Origin: JACMRP01 sp047302465
GTDB taxonomy: Bacteria > Bdellovibrionota > Bdellovibrionia > Bdellovibrionales > Bdellovibrionaceae
Assembly: GCF_047302465.1 (NCBI RefSeq)
Contig: NZ_CP178621.1
Span: 1,240,001-1,304,000 of the forward strand
DNA length: 64,000 nucleotides
Reading direction: 5' to 3'
Under the pieces are notes generated by a model. It made no database searches and had not been told where the DNA came from. It was given only the letters and a program-made list of their open reading frames with translations. The position numbers and the translations under genes are program-made. Each line of letters opens with the position of its first letter. Position 1 is the stretch's first letter. Below, one piece after another: positions 43,049 to 52,436 of this stretch.

Positions 43049-43879
43049 ATGGCGCATCGAATGACTAAACAGCTGATTCTTTTCAAAATCATTCTAGCAA
43101 GTTCTCTTTCCGCCAGCGCGTGGGCCCCAGACTATTACACTGTCCAAGATCAAAATGCGAAAATCCAAGAAGCCTCGATGAATCCTCTGGAAACTTTTTC
43201 GGAAGTCGTCGAAGTCGCAGCCCGCAGAAAAATTGCGGATTTAAATTTAATGGCTTGGGACCATCACGAAGAAGAGTTGGAAGACCCGGCGACTCCTTAC
43301 AATCGTAAAAGTCAGTACGGGACCTGGGTGCGTGATCGCAACGATGGCACTTGCTATAATACCAGAGCCAAAGTTTTGATTAGATCCTCTGAAATTCCTG
43401 TCAGTTTTGCGTCGAATGGTTGCACGGTTAAAAATGGGCTTTGGAATGATCCCTATTCTAACCGTCAATATCGTGATGCTGCGGATATTCAAATCGATCA
43501 CGTTGTGGCGTTGAAAAACTCTTATGTCAGTGGTGGCTGGAAGTGGAATGCGAACAAGCGTTGTCTGTATGCGAACTTCATGTCCAATGAATATCATCTG
43601 ATGGCAGTGAACGGTCCCGACAACATGAAAAAAGGGGACCGCACTCCGGAAAAATTCATGCCGCCAAATGCGGCGTATGCGTGCGAGTATTTAAAAATCT
43701 GGCTTAAAATTAAGTTGATCTGGAACTTAGCGATGACTCCTTCCGAGGCCGACGCTATTTCTGATTTGGCTAAGCAGCACCAATGCCAGGCTGCTGATTT
43801 AGTGATGACAGCTCAAGAGCTCAGCCAACAACGCCAAGGTATTCTTGATAATATGGGCCTGTGCAAGGCTGCTCAGTAA
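43049..43879 (+). CDS. Secreted HNH endonuclease (DUF1524-like)
   Basis: 276 residues. A signal peptide (1-25, SASAWA cut) sends it out of the cytoplasm. The HNH core DIQIDHVVALKNS (Asp150, His151), GGWKW, the N-x-x-N/K region VNGPDNMKKGDRTPEKFMPP is intact, as in secreted DUF1524 nucleases. Six Cys probably make disulfides. ATG follows TTGGAG. It starts an operon-like pair with the sodium/proton antiporter 13 bases downstream. Digestion of external or prey DNA is inferred from location and family. Confidence 0.92.
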   Translation: MAHRMTKQLILFKIILASSLSASAWAPDYYTVQDQNAKIQEASMNPLETFSEVVEVAARRKIADLNLMAWDHHEEELEDPATPYNRKSQYGTWVRDRNDGTCYNTRAKVLIRSSEIPVSFASNGCTVKNGLWNDPYSNRQYRDAADIQIDHVVALKNSYVSGGWKWNANKRCLYANFMSNEYHLMAVNGPDNMKKGDRTPEKFMPPNAAYACEYLKIWLKIKLIWNLAMTPSEADAISDLAKQHQCQAADLVMTAQELSQQRQGILDNMGLCKAAQ

Positions 43880-43892
43880 ATAAGGACCTCTG

Positions 43893-45191
43893 ATGAATCC
43901 GACGACCATTGAAATATTGGGGACGGTGATGTTTGCCGTCGCTATCGTACACACTTTTCTTGTACAGAAGATTTTGAATCTTTCGCATCACTTTCCGAAA
44001 AACTCAATAATGCATGGATTTTTGCATCTCATGAGCGAAATCGAAATCGTCTTTGGTTTTTGGGCGGCGATTTTTTTAAGCATCATGGTGGCTCTCAGCG
44101 GAGCGAAGGCGACCGTCGAATATCAAGAGAGCTTGAATTTTACAGAGCCTTTGTTTGTGTTCTGTATCATGGTGATGGCGGCAACAAGACCGGTTTTAGG
44201 TGTTGCTCGTGACGGCATTCAATTCGTGAGTGCTTTGCTCCGTAAAGTCTTCCGCACTCCCGAGAAAATGACTGACATTTTTGTAGTGCTGACGTTGGGA
44301 CCTCTCAGTGGAAGCTTCATTACAGAGCCTGCAGCGATGACGGTGACGGCTTTACTTTTGGTTTCGATGTTTCACAGTCCTCCGGCACGTCTTGCCTATT
44401 TTCTGATGGGTGTGTTGTTTGTGAATGTCTCGGTCGGTGGAGCGCTGACTCCGTATGCAGCTCCGCCAATTTTGATGGTGGCAGGGAAGTGGGGCTGGGA
44501 CTTTGCCTTCGTTTTTCAGCATTTTGGGTTGAAGAGCATTGCGACTGTTGTGATCAACGCTTTGATTTTAGTTTTGTATTTCAGAAAAGATATTCAGCAA
44601 TATTGCTATAGCCTTTATGAAGCCGACAAAAAACAAGATCAAAAGGGGCCGGCAATTCCTTTTGGCGTGACTGTTTTACATTTGCTGTTCTTAGTGATGC
44701 TCGTTGTAACCGCTCACTACATGAGTGTGTTCATGGGAGTCTTTCTCTTCTTCTTAGGTCTTACAACGGTGACTCGTCAGTATCAGGATCACTTGCGTTT
44801 ACGAGAGAGTTTATTAGTCGCCTTTTTCTTAGGCGGCATTATTGTTTTTGGTGCTTACCAAAAATGGTGGTTAGAGCCCCTGCTATCATCTATGTCAGAC
44901 GCATTGCTATTCAAAGGGGCCACGGCGTTGACGGCGATCACTGATAATGCGGCTTTGACTTACTTAGGTGCGCAAGTTCCAACTCTTTCGGTGGAATCTC
45001 GTTATGCCTTGGTTGCTGGTGCGATTGCGGGTGGGGGACTGACTGTGATTGCGAATGCGCCAAATCCTGCGGGCTTTAGTATTTTGAATCCTCGTTTCCC
45101 AGGCGGAAACGTAAATCCCATTAAGCTTTTCGTCGCGGCACTGGTGCCAACAGCCGTTGCTGTTGTTTGTCTTTGGTATCTTCCTCACTAA
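43893..45191 (+). CDS. Putative Na+/H+ antiporter (PF07399 type)
   Basis: 432 residues with about 11 membrane helices. Family features include HHFPKNSIMHGFLHLMSEIE, VLTLGPLSGSFITEPAAMTV, ALTPYAAPPILMV, and the late ALTAITDNAALTYLGAQVP and ANAPNPAGFSIL. The ion specificity is unproven. It lies 13 bases after the HNH nuclease and ends at a strong terminator. Confidence 0.88.
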   Translation: MNPTTIEILGTVMFAVAIVHTFLVQKILNLSHHFPKNSIMHGFLHLMSEIEIVFGFWAAIFLSIMVALSGAKATVEYQESLNFTEPLFVFCIMVMAATRPVLGVARDGIQFVSALLRKVFRTPEKMTDIFVVLTLGPLSGSFITEPAAMTVTALLLVSMFHSPPARLAYFLMGVLFVNVSVGGALTPYAAPPILMVAGKWGWDFAFVFQHFGLKSIATVVINALILVLYFRKDIQQYCYSLYEADKKQDQKGPAIPFGVTVLHLLFLVMLVVTAHYMSVFMGVFLFFLGLTTVTRQYQDHLRLRESLLVAFFLGGIIVFGAYQKWWLEPLLSSMSDALLFKGATALTAITDNAALTYLGAQVPTLSVESRYALVAGAIAGGGLTVIANAPNPAGFSILNPRFPGGNVNPIKLFVAALVPTAVAVVCLWYLPH

Positions 45192-45201
45192 CAAAAGCAA
45201 A

Positions 45202-45232
45202 AAAAAAGGGAACTCTTGCGAGTTCCCTTTTT
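45202..45232. terminator. Bidirectional terminator
   Basis: GGGAACTC (45208-45215), loop TTGC, GAGTTCCC (45220-45227) with an A-run on the left and TTTTT on the right, between the convergent antiporter and Ala/Lys-rich genes. Confidence 0.9.
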
Positions 45233-45255
45233 CACTGTCTCTGCGACAACTAAAA

Positions 45256-45519
45256 TTACTTAGTTGGAGCTGGAGTAGCAGAAGGAGCAGCAGCAGGTGC
45301 AGCTGGAGCAGCAGCAGCGTCAGCAGCTGGAGCAGCTTTGTCAGCTTTGTGACCTTTTTTGTGCTTCTTTTCTTTTTTAGCAGCTTTTTCTTCTTTTTTA
45401 GCTTCAGCAGCAGGAGCAGCAGCCGCAGGTGCAGCTGGAGCTGCAGGAGCAGCAGGTTCGTTAGCTTGAGCAACAACACCAGCGAAAGCCAAAGCGATTA
45501 CGATAGATACGATTTTCAT
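45256..45519 (-). CDS. Small secreted Ala/Lys-rich protein
   Basis: 87 residues from ATG 45519 (GGAGG about five bases upstream). Signal peptide 1-19 (GVVAQA). The mature part is almost wholly Ala, Pro, Lys and Glu, with a central Lys/His block (EKKHKKGHK) flanked by Ala/Pro repeats. It is likely extended and basic; it may bind acidic surfaces or metals. It follows the histidine kinase gene on the same strand by 97 bases, so it may be part of that regulon. Confidence 0.78.
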   Translation of the reverse strand: MKIVSIVIALAFAGVVAQANEPAAPAAPAAPAAAAPAAEAKKEEKAAKKEKKHKKGHKADKAAPAADAAAAPAAPAAAPSATPAPTK

Positions 45520-45616
45520 AAAACCTCCATTTGGTTTACATGTAATTCGGAACGAATTTGTTCCTGAAAACGTAATCAGGTTATCAATGAAAGGTAAAAT
45601 CGAGATTAAATACAGA

Positions 45617-47083
45617 TTAAATGTTTTTAATCTCAAAATGAAACTGCGCGCCTTTGCTAGTATTGTTAGCAGCATAGAGCTTAGCGTGGTGAAGAATGGC
45701 GATTTTCTGAGCAATCGCCAGACCTAAGCCGAAGCCTTTGGCATTTCGCTCTGCATTCGAACCTCGACTAAAGCGCTCAAAAATATAAGGCAGCTGTTCG
45801 TCTGGAATTCCAACACCATGATCCATGACGACCACTTTGCTGATATCTTTTTGCCAGATCAGGCTAATAGAGATCATCTCGTTCTCTGGAGAATACTTGA
45901 TCGCATTTTCCATCACATTGATGAGAAGATTGAGTAGTAAATCATAGTCACCGCGCACGGTTTTGCGTCCCTCAGCCTCATCGAGAATATCAAACTTTAA
46001 ACGAATGTTTTTGGCGTTCGCAACTTTCTCAACACGGCTGATCGCTTCAAGCACCATATCATCTAAGTGAAGCTCTTCCAGACTTAAAGCGCCAAGTCCC
46101 GCATCTACACGAGCAAGTAGCAACATATCTTTGACGATTTTAGTCAGAGTATCGATTTCTTGCAGGGAGCTCTTTAAGAAACCATCGACGTCTTTTTGAT
46201 TGAACTCATGCTTTTGCATAACTTCAATTTCACCCTTCATGATCGTCAGTGGTGTCAGCAACTGGTGAGAGGCATCAGCGACGAAACGCTCTTGGCTCTG
46301 AAAGGCTTGATGGATACGGGCTAGCATTTCATTCAGAGTCAGAGATAGCTTTTTAATTTCATCATTCGCAGAAGGTACGGGGACACGCTGACTCAGCTCA
46401 CTGGCATCAATACCTTGAGCGGCGCTAATCATACTTTTTACTGGAGCCAGCGCGCGGGACGAGAAGAAAAGACCACCCAGAGTTGCAATCAAAAGGACTA
46501 ACGGAATACCGATTTGCAACATCGTCAATCGATTCGCAATTTGGGTATCCAACAGAGTCATCGGGACTGCGATCTGCAGAATTACTTGCGGAGAAGTGGA
46601 GTTGTCTAAAGGCACGCTGATCAAGCGGTACGAGTCCGCTTCGGCTGAAGGGATCTTACTGATATTTGAGATTGTGCGATAAGTTTCTTCTTCGCCGTGA
46701 CTAAGGCGTTCAAAATCTTTTTTGAATGAAGGATTGAAATCCCCGAAGTCTCCGACACGGGCAAGGACAGTGCCGGAACTATGAATGACTTGAATCAATG
46801 CCGTTCCAAGGGGGAAAGGAAGAACCTTTCCAGTATCCAATTTTAGTGGCGGAAACTTCAAGTCCCCTTTGATGCCGATTTCGATCGATTCAGAAACGTC
46901 GACGGAGTAGTTGAAAAGGGCATCGTCGAAATCCTGCTGCAGGGTTTGAATCATGAATAAAAATAAAAATGTATTAAACAGAATCGTCGTGGTTCCGAAG
47001 ATCACCACAAAAGTCAGCGTCAGGCGAAGACGGATGCTGAGTCTGCTAAATGAGTTAAGAATTTTCTTTAAGAACGTAACCAA
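45617..47083 (-). CDS. Two-component sensor histidine kinase
   Basis: 488 residues from a TTG at 47083, which overlaps the regulator gene's end by 29 bases; the longer frame to 47125 overlaps more. Two membrane helices (about 18-45 and 165-190) flank a periplasmic sensor. A HAMP domain (SRALAPVKSMISAAQ) and H-box FVADASHQLLTPLT follow, then N-box NVMENAIKYSPE, G1 DHGVGIPDEQ, F-box IFERFSRG and G2 GFGLGLAI. CusS/heavy-metal-type architecture. Pairs with the regulator just upstream. Confidence 0.93.
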   Translation of the reverse strand: MVTFLKKILNSFSRLSIRLRLTLTFVVIFGTTTILFNTFLFLFMIQTLQQDFDDALFNYSVDVSESIEIGIKGDLKFPPLKLDTGKVLPFPLGTALIQVIHSSGTVLARVGDFGDFNPSFKKDFERLSHGEEETYRTISNISKIPSAEADSYRLISVPLDNSTSPQVILQIAVPMTLLDTQIANRLTMLQIGIPLVLLIATLGGLFFSSRALAPVKSMISAAQGIDASELSQRVPVPSANDEIKKLSLTLNEMLARIHQAFQSQERFVADASHQLLTPLTIMKGEIEVMQKHEFNQKDVDGFLKSSLQEIDTLTKIVKDMLLLARVDAGLGALSLEELHLDDMVLEAISRVEKVANAKNIRLKFDILDEAEGRKTVRGDYDLLLNLLINVMENAIKYSPENEMISISLIWQKDISKVVVMDHGVGIPDEQLPYIFERFSRGSNAERNAKGFGLGLAIAQKIAILHHAKLYAANNTSKGAQFHFEIKNI

Positions 47084-47738
47084 CGCCCACCACCGTGTGG
47101 ATGAGTTTTTTAGAAAAAGGCGCATCTATTTTTTTACGAAGCATGTTGATGTAAACATCAATGACGTTGCTTTCGGAATCAAAGTGAATATCCCAAACGT
47201 GTTCAGCGATAGAAACACGTCCCAAAGGGCGGTCCGCATTGCGCATCAAGTACTCTAGCAGTGCAAACTCTTTCGTGGTCAGACTGAGTTCTTGGCCAGC
47301 ACGACGAACTTTGCGATGAATAAGATCCAACTCAAGATCCGCGTACTGCAAGAAAGAATTTCCGCCACCAGTAGAAGAGGATTTGCGGCGAAGCAGTGCG
47401 CGAACGCGAGCTAAGAGTTCATCAAACGAATAAGGTTTTGTCAGATAGTCATCAGCTCCAGCATCAAGGCCGTTTACTTTATCCTTGGTCGTAGCAAGAG
47501 CCGTCAGCATAAGGATTGGACCTTCAAAACCATCGCGGCGAAGGTGCCGAGCTGTATCGATGCCGTTTTGATCCGGTAACATGACATCAAGAACTACCAA
47601 GTCGTATTCGCCTTGAGCCATGAAGGACTCGGCCGCAATACCGCTTTCAGCGACATCGACGGCATAACCGACTTCGTTCAGGCCTTTTTTAAGGAAATTG
47701 GCCATCTTGATTTGATCTTCAACTACCAGAATTCGCAT
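47055..47738 (-). CDS. OmpR-family response regulator (CusR-like)
   Basis: 227 residues. The receiver domain has acidic pocket VVEDQ, phospho-acceptor Asp in VVLDVMLPD (about 51), Thr in MLTALA and Lys in YLTKPYSF. The C-terminal winged helix has LSLTTKEFALLEYLMRN and VIDVYINMLRKKID. It overlaps the kinase gene. The receiver and DNA-binding parts are full length. Confidence 0.95.
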   Translation of the reverse strand: MRILVVEDQIKMANFLKKGLNEVGYAVDVAESGIAAESFMAQGEYDLVVLDVMLPDQNGIDTARHLRRDGFEGPILMLTALATTKDKVNGLDAGADDYLTKPYSFDELLARVRALLRRKSSSTGGGNSFLQYADLELDLIHRKVRRAGQELSLTTKEFALLEYLMRNADRPLGRVSIAEHVWDIHFDSESNVIDVYINMLRKKIDAPFSKKLIHTVVGVGYVLKENS

Positions 47739-47750
47739 CAGTTCTTTCTT

Positions 47751-48122
47751 TTATAGGTCCATGTCCATCTTTTTAACGGAACTCTCGTTTTCTTCAACGG
47801 ATTTTATATGATCCTGCTCGTCGATGCTGATGGTCACAGTAGGGCCGCCAGGCTTTTGACTCTTGTTCAGGATCTGAATCAGTTTTGCTCGGTTCTTAAT
47901 ATTTTGAGGCAAAAGGTAAGGGCCGCTATTGCCTTTGGTGTCGATGAAGACCTCAGTCTCCTCTTGGACTTCACGAACGGCCTTCACTTTGCCGCTGATC
48001 GAGGACTCAGATTTGTCTTTTTCATAAAGATCCGTGCTGAGTTTTCCCTTTTTTGTGCTCTGAGCTGCGGAGATCATAGGTAAGGTTAGTGCCAAAACTG
48101 TCGCTATAAAAAATTCCTTCAT
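47751..48122 (-). CDS. Small exported protein upstream of two-component system
   Basis: 123 residues from ATG 48122 (GGAGG five bases upstream). Signal peptide 1-23 (PMISAA). The mature part is charged, with GKVKAVREVQEETEVFIDTKG and a Val-x-Ile-Ser-Ile-Asp strand near the C-terminus, like a small OB- or PepSY-type beta domain. It begins the operon to the regulator (12 bases) and kinase. It may be a periplasmic sensor accessory or target; inferred from position. Confidence 0.72.
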   Translation of the reverse strand: MKEFFIATVLALTLPMISAAQSTKKGKLSTDLYEKDKSESSISGKVKAVREVQEETEVFIDTKGNSGPYLLPQNIKNRAKLIQILNKSQKPGGPTVTISIDEQDHIKSVEENESSVKKMDMDL

Positions 48123-48192
48123 GAACCCTCCGATCCTCATTGTGCCAGAATTCAATTGCAGTGCAATAAGTGACTCGTTAGGATGCTTCATT

Positions 48193-49242
48193 ATGAGTTC
48201 AGAAAGCATTGCCCTGACCCAAACCGTTCAAAAAGGCGGGTGCGCTGCGAAAGTGGCGGCCTCCGAACTTCGTAAAATCCTCTCTCAAGTGAGATTTCCC
48301 AAAGCACATACAGAACTTCTGGTTGATGGTGGTTTATTTGATGATGCCGCCATCTACAAAGTGACTGATGATATCGCGATGGTGCAAACCTTGGACTTTT
48401 TCACTCCGATTGTTGATAGTCCGCGCTTGTTTGGACGTATTGCCGCCGCAAATTCTTTAAGTGATGTTTATGCCATGGGTGGAAAACCCAAAACGGCGAT
48501 GGGGATTTTAGCATTCCCGATCGCAAGTATGCCTGAAAGTGTCATTGTCGAGGTCATGCAAGGGGCCAGCGACGTGATTAGTGAAGCTCAAGCCAACTTC
48601 GTCGGTGGTCACTCGATTGACGATGATACTTTGAAATTTGGTCTGTCGGTCACGGGCTTTGTGCATCCTGAAAAAGTTTGGTCCAACGCCAAAGCGCAAG
48701 CAGGAGATGTCTTGATCCTGACAAAAGCGCTTGGCACCGGAACGATGACGGCAGCTCTTAAGCGCCGCGAAGCGACCGAACAGGATATTTCTGAGGCGAC
48801 CACTAGCATGGGGACGCTTAATAACGTGGTGGATTTTTTAGATACCGAGTCTTTGAACGCGATCCACGCCGCGACTGATATTACTGGTTTTGGTCTTTCC
48901 GGTCATAGTATGCAGCTAGCAAAAGCCAGTCAGGTCAGTTTGCAGATGCGCTTTGAAGCTTTGCCAAAATTTACGCGTGCCATGGAGTTTCTGGAAAAGG
49001 GCTTCTTGACGAAAGCTCATCGTAGCAACGCCGCTTACACGGAAAGCGCTGTAAAGACGGACGGGCTATCGGCTTTGCAAAATCTTCTTCTTCATGATCC
49101 TCAGACGAGTGGGGGCTTGTTACTCTCTGTGCGAAAAGATCTTGCGCCTCATTTAGTAGGTCAGCTTAAAGGGGCCTTCCCACACACGGCAATTATCGGC
49201 GAAGTGCGACCCCCAGACGACTTCTTGGTGAGTTTTGAGTAA
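48193..49242 (+). CDS. selD: Selenide, water dikinase
   Basis: 349 residues from ATG 48193. This start puts catalytic Cys17 and Lys20 (KGGCAAK) at the same numbers as in E. coli SelD, which supports it over an in-frame ATG at 48121. The ATP/metal region LFDDAAIYKVTDDIAMVQTL, NSLSDVYAMGGKP, GGHSIDD and DITGFGLSGH are intact. It makes selenophosphate from selenide and ATP. The active residue is Cys, not selenocysteine. It overlaps mnmH by eight bases. Confidence 0.95.
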   Translation: MSSESIALTQTVQKGGCAAKVAASELRKILSQVRFPKAHTELLVDGGLFDDAAIYKVTDDIAMVQTLDFFTPIVDSPRLFGRIAAANSLSDVYAMGGKPKTAMGILAFPIASMPESVIVEVMQGASDVISEAQANFVGGHSIDDDTLKFGLSVTGFVHPEKVWSNAKAQAGDVLILTKALGTGTMTAALKRREATEQDISEATTSMGTLNNVVDFLDTESLNAIHAATDITGFGLSGHSMQLAKASQVSLQMRFEALPKFTRAMEFLEKGFLTKAHRSNAAYTESAVKTDGLSALQNLLLHDPQTSGGLLLSVRKDLAPHLVGQLKGAFPHTAIIGEVRPPDDFLVSFE

Positions 49243-50338
49243 TATTAGTGAGCCTTCTTTTTTTGAACTATTCCGCCAGGGAACTCCTCTGATTGATGTC
49301 AGAGCGCCGGTGGAATTTGCCCAAGGGGCGCTGCCGGGGGCGATCAATCTTCCCATTATGTATGATGAAGAACGTGCTCATGTGGGGACGACCTATAAGC
49401 AGGCCGGGCGTGAAGCCGCCATTACTTTGGGGCACGAACTCATTTCTGGAAAAGTAAAAGAGCTTCGAATGAAGATGTGGGCCGAGCAGATCCGCAAGGA
49501 GCCACAGGCTGTCCTTTATTGCTTTCGTGGGGGCTTGCGTTCGCAGATTACTCAAGGGTGGCTGAAGGACGCAGGCATTGATAGACCCTTGATCGTCGGT
49601 GGCTACAAGAAGGCTCGTAATTTTTTACGTCAGGAAATCGAACAGTTCTCTGCGCAATCAGATTTTGTCCTGCTTTCGGGTCCTACGGGGAGTGCTAAAA
49701 CTCACATCCTGAATCAGGCGGCGACCTTCTATCCAAGTGTGGATTTAGAGGCTATTGCTCACCACCGGGGCTCGGCGTTTGGCGCTTGGGCGATCCCGCA
49801 GCCGACACAAATTGATTTTGAAAACAAGTTGGCCGTGAATCTTTTGAAGCTCAAAGAGAAGGCTCAAGGCCAAAGGGTTCTGTTCGAAGATGAAAGCCGT
49901 TTGATCGGGCACTGTGCATTGCCAGAGAGTGTGTTTGCTAAAATGCGGGCGTCTGAAGTGATCTTTATCGAGGAAAGCTTTGATCAGCGCGTAGAGAATA
50001 TCTATCAGGATTACGTCGCAAACACGGCCTTAGGGAACGGTTCTGTCGAAGAGGCCCTTCGGATTTTCACAGCCTTTCGCCGATCTGTGCGGGATATTTC
50101 TAAAAAACTGGGTGGACTGAGAGCTCAAGAAGTGCTGCAAGATTTAGCAGTTTCCGAGAGCGAGTACCTTCGCGGACGGAACCTTGAGGTGAATAAAGCC
50201 TGGATTGCCAAACTTTTGAGCTATTATTACGACCCTTTCTATCAGCAAAGTTGGTCCCGCAGGCAACCTCGAGTGCATTTCCGAGGGTCGGGACCTGAGG
50301 TACTTGAGCATCTTCGAAATTTTCGCGCGGGATGTTAA
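49235..50338 (+). CDS. mnmH: tRNA 2-selenouridine synthase
   Basis: 367 residues (also called SelU/YbbB). An N-terminal rhodanese domain (about 12-130) with active Cys96 in YCFRGGLRS, and a C-terminal P-loop domain with Walker A GPTGSAKT at 149-156. It converts 2-thiouridine at tRNA wobble position 34 to 2-selenouridine with selenophosphate from SelD. TTG start overlaps selD, so the two are translated together. This pair points to selenium use in tRNA; no selA or selB is in the window. Confidence 0.95.
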   Translation: MSNISEPSFFELFRQGTPLIDVRAPVEFAQGALPGAINLPIMYDEERAHVGTTYKQAGREAAITLGHELISGKVKELRMKMWAEQIRKEPQAVLYCFRGGLRSQITQGWLKDAGIDRPLIVGGYKKARNFLRQEIEQFSAQSDFVLLSGPTGSAKTHILNQAATFYPSVDLEAIAHHRGSAFGAWAIPQPTQIDFENKLAVNLLKLKEKAQGQRVLFEDESRLIGHCALPESVFAKMRASEVIFIEESFDQRVENIYQDYVANTALGNGSVEEALRIFTAFRRSVRDISKKLGGLRAQEVLQDLAVSESEYLRGRNLEVNKAWIAKLLSYYYDPFYQQSWSRRQPRVHFRGSGPEVLEHLRNFRAGC

Positions 50339-50427
50339 CTCTTTGAAAAAAGAGAATTCTGTTTAAAGATTGTGATGTTGAAGTTTTAAAAACAACAAGA
50401 AACAAGGATGAACAAACAGGAGACTCA

Positions 50428-51141
50428 ATGAAAAAGTTGGTTATTGCGGGCGCCGCTGCAGGATTAGTGATCGCCGTTGGATGTACCAAAAAATTGGATA
50501 CAGATCAGAAGAAAGCTAGCTACGCGATCGGACAACAAATCGGTGGCAACATGAAACAACAGAACATCGAAATCGATGCTGATGTTATGGCTATGGCTAT
50601 GAAAGATGCTATCAAAGGCGATAGCAAAATGACTAAAGAAGAAATTCAGCAAGCAATGATGAAGCTTCAAGAATCTGCTATGAAGAAGCAACAAGAAGCA
50701 GCTGAAGAGAACAAGAAAAAAGGCGCTGAGTTCTTGGAAAAGAACAAGTCTGCTGAAGGTGTGAAAGTTACGGCTTCTGGTCTTCAATATAAAGTTGAAA
50801 AAGAAGGCGATGGCAAAATGCCAACTAAGACTGACACTGTAAAAGCTCACTACACTGGTACTTTGATCGACGGAACTAAGTTCGATTCTTCTTTGGACCG
50901 TGGTCAACCTGCTGAGTTCCCAGTTCAAGGTGTTATCCCTGGCTGGTCTGAAGCTCTTCAAATGATGAAAGTTGGCGCTAAGTACAAACTTTTCATCCCA
51001 CCAGAACTTGCTTACGGTGCTTCTGGCCGTCCTGGTATCCCAGCAAACTCAGTATTGGTTTTCGATGTTGAGTTGGTTGAGATCGTTAAAGCCGGTGCAG
51101 CTCCAGCGGCTCCAGCTGAAAAACCAGCTAAGAAAAAGTAA
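50428..51141 (+). CDS. FKBP-type peptidyl-prolyl isomerase lipoprotein (Mip/FkpA-like)
   Basis: 237 residues. A lipobox VIAVGC (Cys19) replaces a plain signal peptide. A helical dimerisation domain (about 25-110, KKASYAIGQQIGG and Met/Gln-rich helix) is followed by the FKBP domain (about 115-220), with VKAHYTGTLIDGTKFDSS, GQPAEFPVQGVIPGWSEALQ, and PPELAYGASG. The tail is Ala/Pro/Lys-rich. It should help periplasmic protein folding. ATG after CAGGAGA. The pdxH start is two bases after its stop. Confidence 0.95.
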   Translation: MKKLVIAGAAAGLVIAVGCTKKLDTDQKKASYAIGQQIGGNMKQQNIEIDADVMAMAMKDAIKGDSKMTKEEIQQAMMKLQESAMKKQQEAAEENKKKGAEFLEKNKSAEGVKVTASGLQYKVEKEGDGKMPTKTDTVKAHYTGTLIDGTKFDSSLDRGQPAEFPVQGVIPGWSEALQMMKVGAKYKLFIPPELAYGASGRPGIPANSVLVFDVELVEIVKAGAAPAAPAEKPAKKK

Positions 51142-51143
51142 TC

Positions 51144-51734
51144 GTGTTTGATACAAGTGTAGATCCATTTTTACACTTAGAAAGGCTCCTCGAAGAGGCG
51201 AAACGCCGAGGGGAGCCCGAGCACAATGCGATGGCTCTGGCAACAGTCGGAGCCGACCTTAAGCCCTCCGTTAGAATCGTCTACTACAAAGGACTCATTC
51301 GCGGAGGTCTTTCTTTTTATGGCAATTACAATTCCAGTAAAGGTAAGGCGATTGCGCAAAACAATCAGGTTTGCGTGAATTTCTATTACGCTAAAGACTG
51401 GGAACAAATTCGTGTCTCGGGCAAAGTCCACAAGCTGACTCGTGCCGAGAACGAAGCTTACTTCAAGACTCGCAACCGCTTAAGTCAGATAGGCGCTTGG
51501 GCTTCGAATCAGAGCCAAGAAATCCCTGGGACTGAGTATTTCCAAAGACGTGTTGCTGAGTATGAAAAATCCTTCGATGGCCAAGAAGTACCATGCCCAG
51601 AGAATTGGGGTGGCTATCACATCGTTCCTGAAGAATTCGAATTTTGGTTCGGTAAAACCGGCCGTCTGCACGAACGCTACGTGTATCAACGCCAAGCTGA
51701 TGGTAGCTGGCGCACATTTATGCGTGCGCCATAG
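51144..51734 (+). CDS. pdxH: Pyridoxamine/pyridoxine 5'-phosphate oxidase
   Basis: 196 residues. An FMN enzyme that oxidises PNP or PMP to pyridoxal phosphate. Visible parts: HNAMALATVGADLKPSVRIV, GLSFYGNYNSSKGKAI, FYYAKDWEQIRVSGKV, SRASNQS-like GAWASNQSQEI, and the C-terminal EFWFGKTGRLHERYVY. It lacks about 15 N-terminal residues relative to E. coli PdxH but the active site is complete. GTG start, two bases after the FKBP gene. Confidence 0.94.
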   Translation: MFDTSVDPFLHLERLLEEAKRRGEPEHNAMALATVGADLKPSVRIVYYKGLIRGGLSFYGNYNSSKGKAIAQNNQVCVNFYYAKDWEQIRVSGKVHKLTRAENEAYFKTRNRLSQIGAWASNQSQEIPGTEYFQRRVAEYEKSFDGQEVPCPENWGGYHIVPEEFEFWFGKTGRLHERYVYQRQADGSWRTFMRAP

Positions 51735-51737
51735 TTC

Positions 51738-52358
51738 TTAAAAGAAATACTTCAAACTTAACAATGCTGATGCGACAGTTCCAGTTGTAGTTTCGCTGCC
51801 GGAACTGCCAGTGGCTTTCAATTCTGTCGTTGCAGAACGGCCAATGTATTCGATGACAAAGTTTTCATTGAAAAACCAGCCCATGCCCAGATGTGCACCG
51901 ACGCCATTTTTAGTTGTTGCGGTCGATGTCGAGGATGTGGCCTCAGTAAACTTCGTCATGCCATAAGTAAGAGCCAACGGAATATAGAACGATTCCCATC
52001 GGTAAGCAGTGCCGCCATAGAGAAAGTGTGTTTGGTAAGTGGAGGTATCAGAGCTTGAAGGTATTGGAAAACCATTGGCTGTTCCTGAGTAGAACTTTCG
52101 GGCGCCGCTATTTTGATAGCCGCTGATGAAGCCCCAGGAGTTCGGCTGCACACTCCATACGTCAATACCAAATTCAGTCGTAGAATTGTAGTTCAATGCA
52201 TAAGTCGCATTGTATGGCGTCCCTGAAGAGGTCCCGCCACCTGAAAGATTCACCATATAGTTGGGGCTGTATCCGACACTAAGGCCGATTTTCAAAGAGG
52301 CGTTTGCAGTTCCTGTATAGGCTAAAATAAAAGCACAAAGTGCAGTGATCAATTTCAT
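51738..52358 (-). CDS. Outer-membrane beta-barrel, OmpW/porin-like small barrel
   Basis: 206 residues with a signal peptide (1-20, TGTANA). The mature part has about eight amphipathic strands (for example LKIGLSVGYSPNYMV and LGMGWFFNENFVIEYIG) and long Ser/Thr/Gly loops, and ends LLSLKYFF. Typical eight-stranded outer-membrane barrel; no ligand can be inferred. It converges with pdxH, three bases apart. Confidence 0.75.
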   Translation of the reverse strand: MKLITALCAFILAYTGTANASLKIGLSVGYSPNYMVNLSGGGTSSGTPYNATYALNYNSTTEFGIDVWSVQPNSWGFISGYQNSGARKFYSGTANGFPIPSSSDTSTYQTHFLYGGTAYRWESFYIPLALTYGMTKFTEATSSTSTATTKNGVGAHLGMGWFFNENFVIEYIGRSATTELKATGSSGSETTTGTVASALLSLKYFF

Positions 52359-52436
52359 GAATCCCCCTAAAATCTAATAAAACCACCTTTGATTTATAGT
52401 GTAAATAAGAAGTAGTTTCATTTGGGCCAAGGTCTG

